This document shows positions 5,109-6,653 of a stretch of 6,653 nucleotides of DNA, piece after piece (positions within the stretch are counted from its first letter, which is position 1; each line of letters starts with the position of its first letter). A program made the position numbers and the translations under genes. This DNA comes from Opitutia bacterium UBA7397 (GTDB lineage: Bacteria; Verrucomicrobiota; Verrucomicrobiia; Opitutales; UBA953). Under the pieces are notes generated by a model that made no database searches, had not been told where the DNA came from, and was given only the letters and a program-made list of their open reading frames with translations. Location of the stretch: NCBI GenBank assembly GCA_002470605.1, contig DKND01000132.1:25691-32343 (forward strand), written 5' to 3'.

Positions 5109-6653
5109 ATGGCACGCTCCATCGAAATCTACGATACCACCCTCCGCGACGGCTCGCAAGGGCAGGGGATCCATTTCTCGGTCGATGACAAGCTGCGCAT
5201 TGCCGCTGAGCTCGAGCGCTTTGGCATGAATTATATCGAGGGAGGCTGGCCCGGATCCAATCCTCGGGACGTCGAATTCTTCGCCCGAGCCAAGAAAATC
5301 AAGTTTAAGCATGCCAAGCTGGCAGCTTTTGGCTCTACGCGTCGGAAGGGTGTGCGTGCCTCCGAGGATGCTCAAGTGCGCGGCTTGCTCGAGGTCGATA
5401 CCCCGGTCGTAACGATCTATGGAAAAACTTCGGCTCTGCATGTCCGTGAAGTCTTGCGCTGTTCGCCTGAGGAAAACCTGGCGATGATCCGTGATACGGT
5501 AGCCTTTCTGAAATCCCATCGCCGTGAAGTCGTCTATGATTGCGAACATGCGATCGATGGCTGGAAGGAAGACCCGGCCTATGCGATCGCTACCATGCTT
5601 GCGGCCGTCGAAGGCGGGGCAGACCGCATCGTGCTTTGTGATACCAATGGAGGCTCCTTGCCTGCCACGGTGGCCGCGGCCACGCGTGCGGTGTTAGCGG
5701 CCATGAAGATTCCGGTCGGCATCCATACCCATGATGACGCTGGGCTCGGCTTGGCCAACGCTCTTGCTTCGCTTGAGGCAGGTGCTTCGCACGTGCAAGG
5801 CACCGTCAATGGTATCGGTGAGCGGACTGGTAATTGCGATCTGACGGCGGTCATCCCTTGCGCCCAACTGAAGTACGGTTGGAAGTGCGTCTCATCGACC
5901 TCGCTCAAGGGCCTCGCCGGCCTTTCCCGTTTCGTCGATGGCGTCGCCAATCTCGCGCCTGATCCGCGTCGTCCCTGGGTCGGCACGGCTGCCTTTGCAC
6001 ATAAGGGCGGAACGCACGTCGATGCGGTCCGTAAATTCTCGGCCGCCTATGAGCACATCGACCCGACGGTTGTCGGTAACGAGCGCATGGTGCTCGTGAG
6101 TGATCAATCCGGACGGAGTAATATCACGATGAAGGCGAAATCACTGGGCATCGACCTTGACCGCGATTCGCCTGCGACCAGCACTGCGCTGGATGAACTT
6201 AAGAAACTCGAGCATGCCGGCTGGAGCTTCGAAGACGCGGAAGCCTCGCTGGCGCTTCTGTTGCGCCGTCACTTAGGCAAGACGAAGACCGTTCCGTTTG
6301 AAGTGATGTCGTATCATGTCACCGCTCGCGGGGCTCAAGGCTCGGCGTACTGTGAAGCCGTGGTGCGGGTCAGCGTCGGCGGCAAGGAGTCGCTCACGGT
6401 CGCGGAGGGCGACGGTCCGGTGCATGCGCTCGACCAGGCTTTACGTTCGGCTTTGGTGAAATCCTTCCCGAAGATCGCCAAGGTCAGTCTGGTGGATTAT
6501 AAAGTGCGGATCTTAGGTGGCGCTGACGGCACCGCCGCCAAGACCCGCGTGGTGATCCGTTCCTCGGACGGTAAGACTTCATGGGGTACAGTCGGTGTGA
6601 GCGAAAACCTTGTCGAAGCATCACTGCGCGCCATCGTCGACGGTTATGCTTAC
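5109..6653 (+). CDS. cimA: (R)-citramalate synthase, 3' end cut by the window
   Basis: The frame is open from ATG 5109 to the last base, giving 515 codons without a stop. It condenses pyruvate and acetyl-CoA to (R)-citramalate, the first step of the threonine-independent route to 2-oxobutyrate and isoleucine. The N-terminal DRE-TIM barrel shows DTTLRDGSQ (9-17; R13 catalytic, D14 metal ligand), YIEGGWPGSNP (43-52), HTHDDAG (metal ligands H206 and H208) and NGIGERTGN (234-242). EGGWPGSNP is characteristic of the long citramalate synthase group rather than 2-isopropylmalate or homocitrate synthase. After a linker, the C-terminal LeuA-type regulatory domain (about 395 on; VAEGDGPVHALDQAL, WGTVGVSENLVEASL) binds the feedback inhibitor, isoleucine in characterised citramalate synthases. 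Family lengths of about 520-540 mean only a few residues are missing. There is no Shine-Dalgarno sequence. The Ile-rich leader upstream suggests a second, transcript-level control by isoleucine. Confidence 0.9.
   Translation, partial: MARSIEIYDTTLRDGSQGQGIHFSVDDKLRIAAELERFGMNYIEGGWPGSNPRDVEFFARAKKIKFKHAKLAAFGSTRRKGVRASEDAQVRGLLEVDTPVVTIYGKTSALHVREVLRCSPEENLAMIRDTVAFLKSHRREVVYDCEHAIDGWKEDPAYAIATMLAAVEGGADRIVLCDTNGGSLPATVAAATRAVLAAMKIPVGIHTHDDAGLGLANALASLEAGASHVQGTVNGIGERTGNCDLTAVIPCAQLKYGWKCVSSTSLKGLAGLSRFVDGVANLAPDPRRPWVGTAAFAHKGGTHVDAVRKFSAAYEHIDPTVVGNERMVLVSDQSGRSNITMKAKSLGIDLDRDSPATSTALDELKKLEHAGWSFEDAEASLALLLRRHLGKTKTVPFEVMSYHVTARGAQGSAYCEAVVRVSVGGKESLTVAEGDGPVHALDQALRSALVKSFPKIAKVSLVDYKVRILGGADGTAAKTRVVIRSSDGKTSWGTVGVSENLVEASLRAIVDGYAY

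Noticed and set aside
4901..5188. 95-codon plus-strand frame overlapping the leader and the start of cimA.
   Set aside because: It has no recognisable protein character, reads through the hairpin region and overlaps cimA in another frame.
1..6653. CRISPR array, insertion sequence, toxin-antitoxin or defence system.
   Set aside because: No direct repeat array, transposase, terminal inverted repeats or recognisable defence or toxin domains are visible on either strand.

Overview
This GC-rich, compact bacterial window most resembles Verrucomicrobiota, possibly class Opitutae. The pointers are a one-step LL-diaminopimelate aminotransferase (DapL) of the type seen in Verrucomicrobium and Chlamydia relatives, a long-form (R)-citramalate synthase, two adjacent Gfo/Idh/MocA oxidoreductases, a TspO protein, and start codons almost without Shine-Dalgarno sequences. 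The taxonomic call is an inference from protein families and codon style; no search was run.

Layout. Positions 1-1962 (+) hold the 3' part of one Gfo/Idh/MocA dehydrogenase and a complete second one 9 nt later, ending in an intrinsic terminator. A tspO/MBR gene (2008-2511, -) converges on that terminator. A 96-nt divergent region carrying a long imperfect palindrome separates tspO from dapL (2608-3852, +). dapL ends in a hairpin that includes its stop codon. A tRNA-Phe(GAA) with encoded CCA follows at 3928-4003, then a strong hairpin terminator shared with a convergent gene for a secreted protein of unknown function (4066-4818, -). A 290-nt divergent intergenic region leads to cimA (5109 to the window edge, +), which lacks only its last few codons.

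The most interesting region is the cimA leader. It contains a 29-codon reading frame (4927-5016) whose end reads AILPSIITIIGL, with five isoleucine codons among nine. The frame is followed by three segments that can form two mutually exclusive hairpins, and then by a 36-nt C-rich tract with no G up to the cimA start. This is the layout of an amino-acid-responsive attenuator, and the sensed amino acid, isoleucine, is the end product of the citramalate route. The expected U-run after the second hairpin is missing, so the mechanism (intrinsic, Rho-dependent or translational) is open.

Functionally the window mixes amino-acid biosynthesis (DapL for lysine/peptidoglycan, CimA for isoleucine), probable sugar or polyol oxidation (the oxidoreductase pair) and a translation gene (tRNA-Phe). 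It shows no sign of a mobile element, CRISPR array or defence island.
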